NCBI GenBank assembly: GCA_949825025.1
Contig: CATKWE010000033.1
Location: forward strand, 1 to 64,000
Source: Siphlonurus alternatus
Taxonomy: Eukaryota; Arthropoda; Insecta; Ephemeroptera; Siphlonuridae
Reading direction: 5' to 3'
Length of the DNA stretch: 64,000 nt
Shown here: piece by piece, positions 47,155-55,366 of the stretch
How positions within the stretch are numbered: position 1 is the first letter of the stretch
Layout of the letters: each line of letters opens with the position of its first letter
The notes under the pieces: generated by a model
The model's input: the letters and a program-made list of their open reading frames with translations, nothing else
Database searches by the model: none
What the model was told of the DNA's origin: nothing
Made by a program: the position numbers and the translations under genes

Positions 47155-47685
47155 ATGTACGAAACTATAAAATCCGAACTAACTTACAAAGGGCGAATGA
47201 TCGATGTTGTTTGTGATACAATTATTCTTCCAGACGGCAAAGAAGCTGTTAGGGAATGTGTTGTACATGGCGGGGCTTCTGCTATAATCCCTATTATGGA
47301 CAATTTAGACATATTGCTTGTAGAGCAATATAGACACCCTGCAAAAGCTATGACGCTTGAAATTCCTGCTGGAACTCTTGAAAAAAACGAAGACCCTTTC
47401 ATTTGTGCCAAGAGAGAGCTTGAAGAAGAAACTGGGTATTATTCTGATAACATTTCTTTTTTATTTAAAATGTATTCTGCAATAGGATTTTGCACCGAAG
47501 TTTTACACATTTATGTTGCAAAAGATTTGAAAAAATCAAAACAAAATTTAGACGAAGATGAATTTGTCACTGTCAAAGCTTTTAGTATTGATGAAGCTTT
47601 TGACAAAATTTTCACAGGTGAAATAGTCGATAGCAAAACTATATCTGCTGTTTTAGCTTTAAAAAACAATAGATTTCTTGCGTAA
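47155..47685 (+). CDS. nudF: Nudix hydrolase, ADP-ribose pyrophosphatase type
   Basis: Hydrolyses ADP-ribose or related nucleotide sugars. The Nudix box GTLEKNEDPFICAKRELEEE-TGY fits G-x5-E-x7-REUxEExGU, and the upstream array VEQYRHPAKAMTLEIPAG matches NudF. Length 176. GCGAGG precedes the ATG, 21 bases behind dacF. The last four codons and the TAA stop lie inside MITE R1d, so the native C-terminus has been replaced by about four residues (RFLA). Confidence 0.92.
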   Translation: MYETIKSELTYKGRMIDVVCDTIILPDGKEAVRECVVHGGASAIIPIMDNLDILLVEQYRHPAKAMTLEIPAGTLEKNEDPFICAKRELEEETGYYSDNISFLFKMYSAIGFCTEVLHIYVAKDLKKSKQNLDEDEFVTVKAFSIDEAFDKIFTGEIVDSKTISAVLALKNNRFLA

Positions 47686-47780
47686 TTGCTTTCGCAATTA
47701 CAGCGCATCACGAAATTAATGAAACTTCTTGCGAAATTTCCATTAAAAAATTATCAATTTTGTAATTTCTCAAGAAGTCA
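47670..47780 (-). repeat. R1d, 111-bp MITE overlapping the nudF 3' end
   Basis: TAGATTTCTTGCGTAATTGC at 47670 to CAAGAAGTCA at 47780, reverse orientation. It supplies the nudF stop codon and ends 27 bases before the putP start. Confidence 0.9.
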
Positions 47781-47807
47781 TTTAAACAAATTAAGGGGAT
47801 AACTTCA

Positions 47808-49295
47808 ATGAGTGATATTGCACAAAAACTGCTGGCTTTTGTTTTATACTTTATTGTCGTTCTTGGTATAGGTGTATACTTTATGCTTAAACAAAGAGCT
47901 AACAATAACAGCGAATATTTTTTAGGTAGTAGAAAGATGGGTGCTTGGGTTACAGCTCTAAGCGCACAAGCCTCTGACATGAGTGGTTGGCTATTAATGG
48001 GCTTTCCTGGTGCTATATTAGCGGCTGGATTTGGGCAAATTTGGATAGCAGTTGGACTTATTTTGGGTTCGTATTTAAACTGGCTATTTTTGGCAAAAAG
48101 ATTAAGAAGATTTACTAAAGCTGCTGACGACGCTATTACTATACCTGAATACTTAACAAAAAGATTTAAACAAAAATCACACACACTTCAAGTTGTATGC
48201 GCAGTCATCTTTTTTATATGCTTCACAGTCTACGTAGCTTCTGCCTTTAAAGCAGGTAGCACTCTTTTTTCAACAGTTCTTGGACTAAATTCAGATGTTG
48301 CGATGATAATTTTTGCTCTTATCATAATCGGCTATACTTTTACAGGCGGTTTCGCCGCTGTTTGCTGGACAGACTTCTTTCAAGGAATGCTAATGCTTTT
48401 TGCTCTTGTTTTTACACCTATAGCATTAGTTATGACAAAATCAACTTCTGGAATTTCAGAAATAGCTATAAATTCTCCAGGCTTTTTTAACCTACTTCCT
48501 ACAGGAAAACTTGATTATGAAAGCGTTACAACAATTTTATCAGGTCTTGCTTGGGGGCTTGGCTATTTTGGTATGCCTCATATAATAGTTCGTTTTATGG
48601 CTATTGAGAACAGCTCTATGATAACTAAATCGAGAAGAATTGCTGTTGTTTGGGTTGTAATATCTTTTATCGGTGCAATTGCCGTTGGAATTTTAGGAAG
48701 AGCAATGTTCCCAGAGCTTATTAAAAGCGGAAGCGAAGAAGTTTTTATTAGAATGATAGATTTAGTTTTCAATCCATTTTTCGCAGGAATTGTATTATCC
48801 GCTATTTTAGCTGCTTCTATGAGTACGGCAGATTCTCAGCTTTTGGTTGCTTCTTCTGCTTTTACAAACGATATTTATTTACCTATGTTTAGACAAAAAG
48901 CAAGTGATAAGGAATTAGTTTGGGTTGGAAGAATTTTGGTTATTGTTTTATCTGTTGTGGCTTTTTTCATAGCAAGAGATAAAAACAGCGGAAACATAAT
49001 GAGCTTAGTTTCAAACGCTTGGGCTGGTTTTGGAGCTGCTTTTGGTCCTGTTATTTTGCTTTCGCTTTATTGGAAACGTTTTACATACAAAGGTGCTATT
49101 TCTGGCATTATCTTAGGTGGTCTCACTGTTTTTATTTGGATAAAACTAATGTCTTTTACTGGAATTTATGAGCTTTTACCTGGCTTTATTTTAGGTTTTG
49201 CAGGTTGTGTTATCGGTTCGTTAGTTGACAACGAACCTTCTAAAGATGTTTTGAACATTTATGATAGAGCTTTAGACGTAAGTATTGATGACTAA
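47808..49295 (+). CDS. putP: Sodium/proline symporter PutP
   Basis: A 13-helix sodium:solute symporter (SSS family) of 495 residues. Typical sequences: YFLGSRKMGAWVTALSAQAS-DMSGWLLMGFPG, GFGQIWIAVGLILGSYLNWL, IPEYLTKRF, TGGFAAVCWTDFFQGMLMLF, and ILAASMSTADSQLLVASSAF with Na+-site serines. AAGGGGAT precedes the ATG. Substrate proline is inferred from close similarity to PutP. Confidence 0.95.
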   Translation: MSDIAQKLLAFVLYFIVVLGIGVYFMLKQRANNNSEYFLGSRKMGAWVTALSAQASDMSGWLLMGFPGAILAAGFGQIWIAVGLILGSYLNWLFLAKRLRRFTKAADDAITIPEYLTKRFKQKSHTLQVVCAVIFFICFTVYVASAFKAGSTLFSTVLGLNSDVAMIIFALIIIGYTFTGGFAAVCWTDFFQGMLMLFALVFTPIALVMTKSTSGISEIAINSPGFFNLLPTGKLDYESVTTILSGLAWGLGYFGMPHIIVRFMAIENSSMITKSRRIAVVWVVISFIGAIAVGILGRAMFPELIKSGSEEVFIRMIDLVFNPFFAGIVLSAILAASMSTADSQLLVASSAFTNDIYLPMFRQKASDKELVWVGRILVIVLSVVAFFIARDKNSGNIMSLVSNAWAGFGAAFGPVILLSLYWKRFTYKGAISGIILGGLTVFIWIKLMSFTGIYELLPGFILGFAGCVIGSLVDNEPSKDVLNIYDRALDVSIDD

Positions 49296-49318
49296 AAGCT
49301 TGTACAAAGGGGATTTTT

Positions 49319-50863
49319 ATGAAAAAACGAGCATTAATTAGCGTTAGTGATAAAGACGGAATCATTTCATTTGCAAAAAAACTTATAGAAAATAACTATG
49401 AAATAATTTCTACTGGAAATACAGCTAAGTTTTTAAAAGAAAACGGAATTCAAGTTTTACTAGCTGAAGATGTTACTGGTTTTCCAGAATGTTTAGACGG
49501 AAGAATAAAAACTATACACCCAAAAATTCATGGTGGTATTTTAGCGATTAGAGAAAACCCGTCTCATATGGATAAACTTAGCGAGCTGTCTATTGATTTA
49601 ATTGACATCGTAGTTATAAATTTATATCCTTTTAAAAACACAATAGATAACCCAGAACACACTTTAGAGCAAGCAATAGAAAATATAGATATAGGCGGCC
49701 CTACTATGATTAGAGCCGCTGCTAAAAATTATAAATACGTAACGGTAGTTACAGATAAATCACAGTATGACGAAGTTATTGAAAGAATAGATAAAAACGA
49801 GTTAGATGAGAAATTCAACTTCAAACTTTCTTGTGAGGCTTTTTCTCACACCGCTACATATGACGGTCATATTGCTAATTATATGAACAAAAAAATTAGT
49901 AATTCTAACTTTTGCGATAAATTGTTTTTTAAGTTTGAAAAATTGCAAAACTTACGCTACGGCGAAAACCCTCACCAACAAGCAAGTTTTTACTCAACTG
50001 ACTTAAAAAATGAGTGTGGCATAGAAAAAGCTAAATCTATTCATGGAAAAGAGCTTTCATACAATAATATTTCAGACGCTCAAGGGGCTATAGACGCTTG
50101 TTTGGAGTTTGACGAGCCTGCTTGTGTAGCTGTTAAACACGCTACTCCTTGCGGTGTTGCCGTTTCTAAAACACCTCTTGAAGCTTTCGAAAAAGCTAGA
50201 GATTGCAATTCTATTGCTATTTTTGGTGGTATTGTTTGCTTTAACGCGGAAGTTGACGAAGATACTGCAATTAAGCTTAATGAGATATTTTTAGAAATAG
50301 TAATTGCACCTTCGTATTCACAAAAAGCTATAGAGGTTTTGACCAAAAAACAAAATTTAAGAATATTAATTTTAGAACAGCTAGATATTAAACACCCAAG
50401 AAATAAAGAAAGCTTGGAATTTAAAAGCGTTGGTGGCGGTGTTTTAATTGAACAAAAAGATAATTTAACAATTTCAGATTATGAAAAAGTTGCAACTTCA
50501 AAAGAGCCCACATCAGATGAATTAAAAGATTTGCTTTTTGCTATGAAAGTTGTTAAACATGTTAAATCTAATGCTATAGTTATAGCTAAAAATGGGCAAA
50601 CTATTGGAATAGGGAGCGGTTTTGTTTCTCGTATAGAAGCTTGTAAGCACGCACTTGAGCAAGGTGGGGATTTGTGCAAGGGAGCAGTTTTGGCTTCTGA
50701 TGCTTTCTTTCCTTTCTCTGACGTTGTGAGCGAATGTGCTAAATTTGGGATTAGTTCAATAATTCAACCAGGTGGCTCTAAAAACGACAATGACTCTATA
50801 GAAGAATGTGATAAGAGCAATATTTCTATGGTTTTCACGGGAAGTAGACATTTTAAGCACTAG
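49319..50863 (+). CDS. purH: Bifunctional AICAR transformylase/IMP cyclohydrolase PurH
   Basis: Carries out the last two steps of IMP synthesis. The N-terminal MGS-like IMPCH domain (ALISVSDKDGIISFAKKLIE; STGNTAKFLKENG; GRIKTIHPKIHGGIL; IDIGGPTMIRAAAKNY) is followed by the AICARFT domain (LRYGENPHQQASFY; VKHATPCGVAVS; KHVKSNAIVIAKNGQTIGIG; ASDAFFPFSD). 514 residues, normal length. No other pur gene is adjacent. The TAG stop coincides with the first bases of repeat R4a. Confidence 0.97.
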   Translation: MKKRALISVSDKDGIISFAKKLIENNYEIISTGNTAKFLKENGIQVLLAEDVTGFPECLDGRIKTIHPKIHGGILAIRENPSHMDKLSELSIDLIDIVVINLYPFKNTIDNPEHTLEQAIENIDIGGPTMIRAAAKNYKYVTVVTDKSQYDEVIERIDKNELDEKFNFKLSCEAFSHTATYDGHIANYMNKKISNSNFCDKLFFKFEKLQNLRYGENPHQQASFYSTDLKNECGIEKAKSIHGKELSYNNISDAQGAIDACLEFDEPACVAVKHATPCGVAVSKTPLEAFEKARDCNSIAIFGGIVCFNAEVDEDTAIKLNEIFLEIVIAPSYSQKAIEVLTKKQNLRILILEQLDIKHPRNKESLEFKSVGGGVLIEQKDNLTISDYEKVATSKEPTSDELKDLLFAMKVVKHVKSNAIVIAKNGQTIGIGSGFVSRIEACKHALEQGGDLCKGAVLASDAFFPFSDVVSECAKFGISSIIQPGGSKNDNDSIEECDKSNISMVFTGSRHFKH

Positions 50864-50898
50864 GTCACGTTTAAAAACTTCAGTTTTTAGAGATGTCC
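50861..50898 (+). repeat. R4a hairpin repeat
   Basis: TAGGTCACGTTTAAAAACTT...AGTTTTTAGAGATGTCC, nearly the same as R4b at 61869-61907. It forms a stem on AAAAACT/AGTTTTT, starts at the purH stop codon and ends 23 bases before pepF. Confidence 0.7.
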
Positions 50899-50920
50899 CT
50901 TAATTTCAAAGGAGAATAAT

Positions 50921-52690
50921 ATGCCAAAAAGAAATGAAATTGATAACAAATTCAAATGGAAAATTGAAGATTTATTTGCAAATGATGAGTTGTGGAGAAA
51001 ATCTTACAATGATTTAAAAGATAATATTTATAAAATGGAGTCTTTTAAGGGCAATTTAACAACCCCACGCAACGTTTTTGAATGTTTAAAGCTTAGAGAT
51101 GAATTATCTGTTTTGGCAGAGCAAGTGTTTGTTTATGCTACAATGAAGTTCCACGAAAACACAAAAGACGGAAAATATCAGTCAATATCTGACTTAGCCG
51201 AAAGCTTAACTATTTCTTTTAGCGCTTCTACTTCTTATATAGAGCCGGAAATTTTAGAGCTTCCAGAAGATTTTTTGGAAAAAGCTATAGAAGAAATTGA
51301 AGGATTTAACGTTTATGAGCATTATTTCAAAGAGATATTTAGGTCTAAAGAGCATATGCTTGATGCTAAAGGCGAAGAACTTTTAGCTAAAACGCAAGAT
51401 CTTGCTTCTGCATCTTCTAATATTTATGACATGATTCACGATGCTGATATGGTTTTTAAACCAATCAAAAACAGCAAAGGCGAGCAATTTGAACTTACGC
51501 AAGGCAAATATATTTCTTATATGGAATCTTTTGACAGAGAACTTAGAACAAATGCTTTTCATAGCTATTATGAAACTTATATAGCTCAAAAAAACACTTT
51601 AGCATCTGTTTATTATGCAAATGTTAAAAAAGACTTTTTCTACGCTAAAATAAGGAATTTTAAATCGTCTCTTGACGAAGCTTTGTTTTCTTACAACATT
51701 CCAGAAGAAGTGTATATAAATTTGATTGAAACTATACACAACCATTTGCCTTTAATTCATAAATACATTGATATAAGAAAAGAAGCGCTTGGCGTTTCCG
51801 AACTCCATATGTACGATTTGTACGTTCCTATTGTTAAAGACGCTAACACCGAAATCAACTACGACGACGCTAAAGAAACTGTTATAAAAGCTTTAGCACC
51901 TCTTGGCGAAGAATACGTTAGCAAAGTTAAAGAAGCTCTTGAAAACGGCTGGGTAGACGTTTATGAAAACGACGGTAAACGAAGTGGTGCGTATGCTTGG
52001 GGTGCTTTCGGAGCACACCCTTACATCTTGATGAATTTTGATAACAAAATCAACGATATGTTCACTTTAGCTCACGAAATAGGTCACGCTATGCACAGTC
52101 ATTACACATGGTCAAACCAACCATATGTTTACGCTAATTACACTATTTTCGTTGCCGAAGTTGCGTCAACTGTAAACGAATGTTTGCTTATGAATTATTT
52201 AATTAACAACACTAAAGATGAAATTTTAAAGAAATACTTAGTAAACTATTCTTTAGAACAATTTAGAGGTACAGTTTTTAGACAAACAATGTTTGCCGAG
52301 TTTGAAATGAAAGCACATAATTTAGCACAAAACGAAACTCCTCTGACTTGGGAAGTTTTAAACGAGCTGTACCGTGACCTTAACATTTTGTATTACGGCA
52401 AAAATATTGTTATGGACGAGCAAATTGACTATGAATGGTCAAGAATACCTCATTTTTATTCAGCTTTTTATGTTTACCAGTACGCCACTGGCTATTGTGC
52501 CGCTGTAGCTATTTCAAACGCTATATTAAATAACGGCGAAAAGGCTGTAAACGATTATTTATCGTTTTTAAAAAGCGGTTCTTCAAATTATTCAATAGAT
52601 TTGCTTAAAAAAGCCGGTGCTGATATGACAGACCCTGAAACTATAAAGAGCGCTCTTAAAACTTTTGAGAAATTATTGGAAGAAATTTAA
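50921..52690 (+). CDS. pepF: Oligoendopeptidase F (M3 metallopeptidase)
   Basis: A cytosolic zinc peptidase of 589 residues that degrades oligopeptides. The active site is HEIGHAMHSH (His385-Glu386, His389), with the third ligand Glu in VAEVASTVNECL. N-terminal WKIEDLFANDELWRKSYNDL and C-terminal IPHFYSAFYVYQYATGYCAA are family landmarks. AAAGGAGAA precedes the ATG. Confidence 0.96.
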   Translation: MPKRNEIDNKFKWKIEDLFANDELWRKSYNDLKDNIYKMESFKGNLTTPRNVFECLKLRDELSVLAEQVFVYATMKFHENTKDGKYQSISDLAESLTISFSASTSYIEPEILELPEDFLEKAIEEIEGFNVYEHYFKEIFRSKEHMLDAKGEELLAKTQDLASASSNIYDMIHDADMVFKPIKNSKGEQFELTQGKYISYMESFDRELRTNAFHSYYETYIAQKNTLASVYYANVKKDFFYAKIRNFKSSLDEALFSYNIPEEVYINLIETIHNHLPLIHKYIDIRKEALGVSELHMYDLYVPIVKDANTEINYDDAKETVIKALAPLGEEYVSKVKEALENGWVDVYENDGKRSGAYAWGAFGAHPYILMNFDNKINDMFTLAHEIGHAMHSHYTWSNQPYVYANYTIFVAEVASTVNECLLMNYLINNTKDEILKKYLVNYSLEQFRGTVFRQTMFAEFEMKAHNLAQNETPLTWEVLNELYRDLNILYYGKNIVMDEQIDYEWSRIPHFYSAFYVYQYATGYCAAVAISNAILNNGEKAVNDYLSFLKSGSSNYSIDLLKKAGADMTDPETIKSALKTFEKLLEEI

Positions 52691-52705
52691 TTTTCGTTAT
52701 ATTTA

Positions 52706-52743
52706 GACTGCCGACAACTAATTGCTGTCGGCAGTCTTTTTTT
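52706..52743 (+). terminator. Terminator of pepF
   Basis: GACTGCCGACA pairs with TGTCGGCAGTC, followed by seven T. Confidence 0.92.
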
Positions 52744-52836
52744 GCAATCTGATTAATAGATTGCCTATATTTTGCACTAAATTTAAATTAAAATAATCTC
52801 AAACGCACTATTTCCATGTTTTCATATAAGTAAACC

Positions 52837-52865
52837 TTGACAATTCTTTCGCTATTGTGTATTAT
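52837..52865 (+). promoter_or_regulatory. Sigma-A promoter of tcyP
   Basis: TTGACA (52837-52842), 17-bp spacer, TATTAT (52860-52865). It predicts a leader of about 125 bases before the tcyP start. Confidence 0.8.
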
Positions 52866-52872
52866 AGTAACA

Positions 52873-52968
52873 TAGTTACAAAGGGAGGGGTTTTATTGCA
52901 TTATGTAGCCTTTGTTTTCCGATGTTGTTGCTAGTTATAAAAAACGGATTTTATTTATTTGATAACTA
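52873..52968 (+). promoter_or_regulatory. Leader RNA with alternative pairings
   Basis: TAGTTAT at 52932-52938 pairs with ATAACTA at 52962-52968. An upstream TAGTTA at 52873-52878 can compete for the same partner. ACAAAGG (52878-52884) pairs with CCTTTGT (52909-52915) and would cover the uORF ribosome site. No U tract follows the 3' hairpin, so control would be translational or Rho-linked rather than a classical intrinsic attenuator. Confidence 0.5.
52896..52934 (+). CDS. Cysteine-rich leader peptide (uORF) ahead of tcyP
   Basis: A TTG start at 52896 stands 5 bases after the strong ribosome site AAGGGAGGGG (52881-52890). Twelve codons give (M)HYVAFVFRCCC and then TAG (52932-52934). The last three codons are TGT TGT TGC, all Cys, immediately before a cystine-uptake gene and after its promoter. 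This is the layout of amino-acid-sensing leader peptides: slow reading of Cys codons when Cys-tRNA is scarce would alter folding or coupling downstream. The overlap between the Cys codons, the stop and the start of a hairpin (52932) supports this. It is too short to detect by homology; the role is inference. Confidence 0.6.
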   Translation: MHYVAFVFRCCC

Positions 52969-52998
52969 CATACAATTTTATTGGAAGGCGTGTTTTTT

Positions 52999-54375
52999 AT
53001 GATAACAATTTTAGGTATAGCCATTGTAATTTTATTTTTAGGTGCTCTTTGGTGGATGCAAAAAAAACATTTACCATTTTATGTTCGTGTATTATCTGCT
53101 TTGGGTGCCGGTGCTCTTTTTGGCTTTGGACTAAACGCCATAGCACAAAATGGCGCTAACATCGAAGATATTAATTTATGGGTTACTGTTGTAGGAGATG
53201 GTTACGTCAACTTGCTACAGTTGCTCATTGTACCAGTTATTTTTGTTTCTATTGCCAGTGCTATTTTACGTCAACAAGCTGGCAAAAATATTGGCAAAAT
53301 TACTGCACTCATTATTGCTGTGTTGCTTGGCACTAACGCCATTGCAGCTACGGTAGGCGGGCTTACTGCCAATGCTTTTCACTTGTCCTCTCAAAATCTT
53401 TCTATTGGAGAAGATGAAAAGAGTCGCCAAGAAAAACTAGAAACCAGAGCCAAGGAAGTCGAACCTGTACAAACCACCATTACAGCCATTATACCAAGAA
53501 ATGCGCTGTATGCTATGAGCGGTCAAGGCAAATCTCCTACTTTATCGGTTGCGCTGATTGCTACTTTAGTAGGTCTTGCTATAGTAGGGATACGCAAGAA
53601 AAAACAAGAAGAAGCCGAGTTGGCAGAAAAAGTAATTCTTTCTTTTCACGCTGTAGTTATGAGGGTTGTAACTATGGTTATGAGACTAACACCTTACGGC
53701 ATTTTCGCCCTTACACTAACTAGCGTTTCTGGTAGTGATAATGCAAATATTTTACGGTTAATCTTGTTTGTAATCGCCTCTTACTTGGCAATTTTTATTA
53801 TGTTTGTAATTCATGGTGTATTGTTAGCATTATTTGGCTTTAGCCCACTAAAATACGTTAAAAAAGCATGGTCTGTACTGTCATTTGCATTTATTTCTCG
53901 TACCAGTGCAGGCGCTTTGCCAATGACTACCCAAACATTAAATAAAAAAATGGGCGTTGAAGAGGGCGTTTCCAACTTGGCAGCCACTTTGGGAACTACG
54001 ATTGGACAAAACGGTTGTGCGGGTATTTACCCTGCTATGCTTGTGATGATGGTTGCTCCTGTTGTTGGCAAAGAAATTACCCCAAGCTTCTTTATTACTA
54101 TGGTATTGGTAACTACTGTTACCTCTATCGGTATCGCCGGTGTAGGTGGCGGTGCAACTATTGCAGGTATTACGGTTTTATCGGCACTAGGCTTGCCCGT
54201 TGGGGTTGCTGGATTGTTGATTTCTGTAGAGCCTATGATTGACATGGCAAGGACAGCACTTAACGTTAGTGATTCCATCGTTGCAGGACTTATAACTGGA
54301 AAAATAACAAATACCGTAGATAAAACGGTGTACAATGGAAACATTTCCGATGATGAAGTAGCAACTGCTATATAA
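52999..54375 (+). CDS. tcyP: L-cystine symporter TcyP
   Basis: A DAACS-family (dicarboxylate/amino acid:cation) symporter of 458 residues, closest in pattern to Bacillus TcyP: GYVNLLQLLIVPVIFVSIAS, VVMRVVTMVMRLTPYGIFAL, SRTSAGALPMTTQTLNKKMG, GQNGCAGIYPAMLVMMVAP, GVGGGATIAGITVLSALGLP and SVEPMIDMARTALNVSDSIV (cation site). I start at ATG 52999 with GGAAGGCG upstream; the TTG at 52981 overlaps that site. It is a single-gene unit between strong terminators and follows a Cys-codon leader peptide. Confidence 0.95.
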   Translation: MITILGIAIVILFLGALWWMQKKHLPFYVRVLSALGAGALFGFGLNAIAQNGANIEDINLWVTVVGDGYVNLLQLLIVPVIFVSIASAILRQQAGKNIGKITALIIAVLLGTNAIAATVGGLTANAFHLSSQNLSIGEDEKSRQEKLETRAKEVEPVQTTITAIIPRNALYAMSGQGKSPTLSVALIATLVGLAIVGIRKKKQEEAELAEKVILSFHAVVMRVVTMVMRLTPYGIFALTLTSVSGSDNANILRLILFVIASYLAIFIMFVIHGVLLALFGFSPLKYVKKAWSVLSFAFISRTSAGALPMTTQTLNKKMGVEEGVSNLAATLGTTIGQNGCAGIYPAMLVMMVAPVVGKEITPSFFITMVLVTTVTSIGIAGVGGGATIAGITVLSALGLPVGVAGLLISVEPMIDMARTALNVSDSIVAGLITGKITNTVDKTVYNGNISDDEVATAI

Positions 54376-54402
54376 AATATGAAATGCTCATAAGGCGTTT
54401 AA

Positions 54403-54445
54403 TACTAATCTTAATTAAAATCCAGGTATTAATCTTGGATTAGTA
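54403..54445. repeat. R2-end palindrome
   Basis: TACTAATCTTAA ... GGATTAGTA, 43 bp, keeps only the R2-type ends. It lies between tcyP and its terminator. Confidence 0.5.
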
Positions 54446-54486
54446 AAAGGCTGTCGACAACGAAACCCTGTCGACAGCCTTTTTTG
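54446..54486 (+). terminator. Terminator of tcyP
   Basis: AAAGGCTGTCGACA pairs with TGTCGACAGCCTTT, followed by TTT. Confidence 0.9.
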
Positions 54487-54592
54487 TGAATAACTTTAAC
54501 TAAAACTAGAGTATATCAGGATGTTCATTAAAGTCCTTGTCAAATTGAAAAGATAATTAAGTATCTATACCGCATTCGCTCCATGTCTCTAG

Positions 54593-54693
54593 TAGATCCA
54601 TTCCATGTTTTACTCGTAAATTTGGAGACGAAAATCGCAGGCATTAGTGCGTTTTCGGCGAACAAATTATATATGTAAAACGGAATTGCTATA
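54593..54693 (-). repeat. R3b, about 100-bp inverted-repeat element
   Basis: The reverse complement matches R3a closely (TATAGCAATTCCGTTTTACA ... CGCCGAAAACGCACTAATGC ... GAGTAAAACATGG). It lies about 30 bases beyond the ABC ATPase stop. Confidence 0.8.
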
Positions 54694-54724
54694 GGGAGAT
54701 TGACAAAGTTATTTACACCGTCCA

Positions 54725-55357
54725 CTAAATATTTAAAGTTCTATCACATACTGCTATAATATCACTTTTGTCATGAGAAACTAAAATACACGTCATACGT
54801 TCTGTTTTTAAAATATTTTTAACTTCTTCTCTTAATGATGTTTTCAGTTCAGAATCTAAATTACTAAAAGGTTCGTCCATTAATAATATTTTTGGTTTTG
54901 GTGCCAGTGATCTGGCTAAAGCAACACGTTGTTGTTGGCCGCCGCTCAGTTGAAATGGGTATCTGTTTTGTAGTTCTTCCATTTTAACTAACGACAGCAT
55001 ATCTTGTACTCTATCTTTTTTTTCCACTTTAGAAAGTTTATGTAATCCAAATTCAATATTTTTCTTAACGGTAAGGTGAGGGAACAGACCGTAATCTTGA
55101 AAAACCATACCCATTTGTCGCTTTTCTGGTAGAGTAAAATTATTGTCTGAGTTTACAGTACTTTTATCAATTATAATAGTTCCTTTTTGTGTTTTTTCTA
55201 ATCCAGCTATTAACCTTAACAGTGTACTTTTACCACTTCCGCTTTGTCCAATAAGCCCTACAATTTCGCCTTTATCTACACTCATATTAAAATTGTCTAT
55301 AACATTTATATTTGATTCTGAATAACGAAAGCAAATATTTTCTATTAGAAGTTGCAT
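54725..55357 (-). CDS. Fe(III)-type ABC transporter ATP-binding protein
   Basis: Energises the importer. Walker A GQSGSGKST, Q loop (VFQDYGLFPHLTV), signature LSGGQQQRVALARSLA, Walker B ILLMDEPFSNLD and the switch His (LVSHDKSD) are all present. At 210 residues it stops just after the nucleotide-binding domain and lacks the regulatory C-terminal domain of typical FbpC (about 350 residues). It is the last gene of the leftward operon, 9 bases after the permease. Confidence 0.93.
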   Translation of the reverse strand: MQLLIENICFRYSESNINVIDNFNMSVDKGEIVGLIGQSGSGKSTLLRLIAGLEKTQKGTIIIDKSTVNSDNNFTLPEKRQMGMVFQDYGLFPHLTVKKNIEFGLHKLSKVEKKDRVQDMLSLVKMEELQNRYPFQLSGGQQQRVALARSLAPKPKILLMDEPFSNLDSELKTSLREEVKNILKTERMTCILVSHDKSDIIAVCDRTLNI

Positions 55358-55366
55358 AATATCACC

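Noticed and set aside
47708..48184. Minus-strand ORF opposite putP
   Set aside because: Antisense shadow of the strongly supported PutP frame, starting in MITE sequence.
52700..52999. T-box or cysteine riboswitch-like leader ahead of tcyP
   Set aside because: No T-box sequence (TGGNACC-type) and no specifier stem; the leader is only about 125 bases and is better explained by the short Cys uORF.
53000..54375. tcyP as a C4-dicarboxylate or glutamate carrier (DctA/GltP)
   Set aside because: Sequence blocks around the substrate site and C-terminus follow TcyP (SVEPMIDMARTALNVS, GQNGCAGIYPAM), and the Cys leader agrees.
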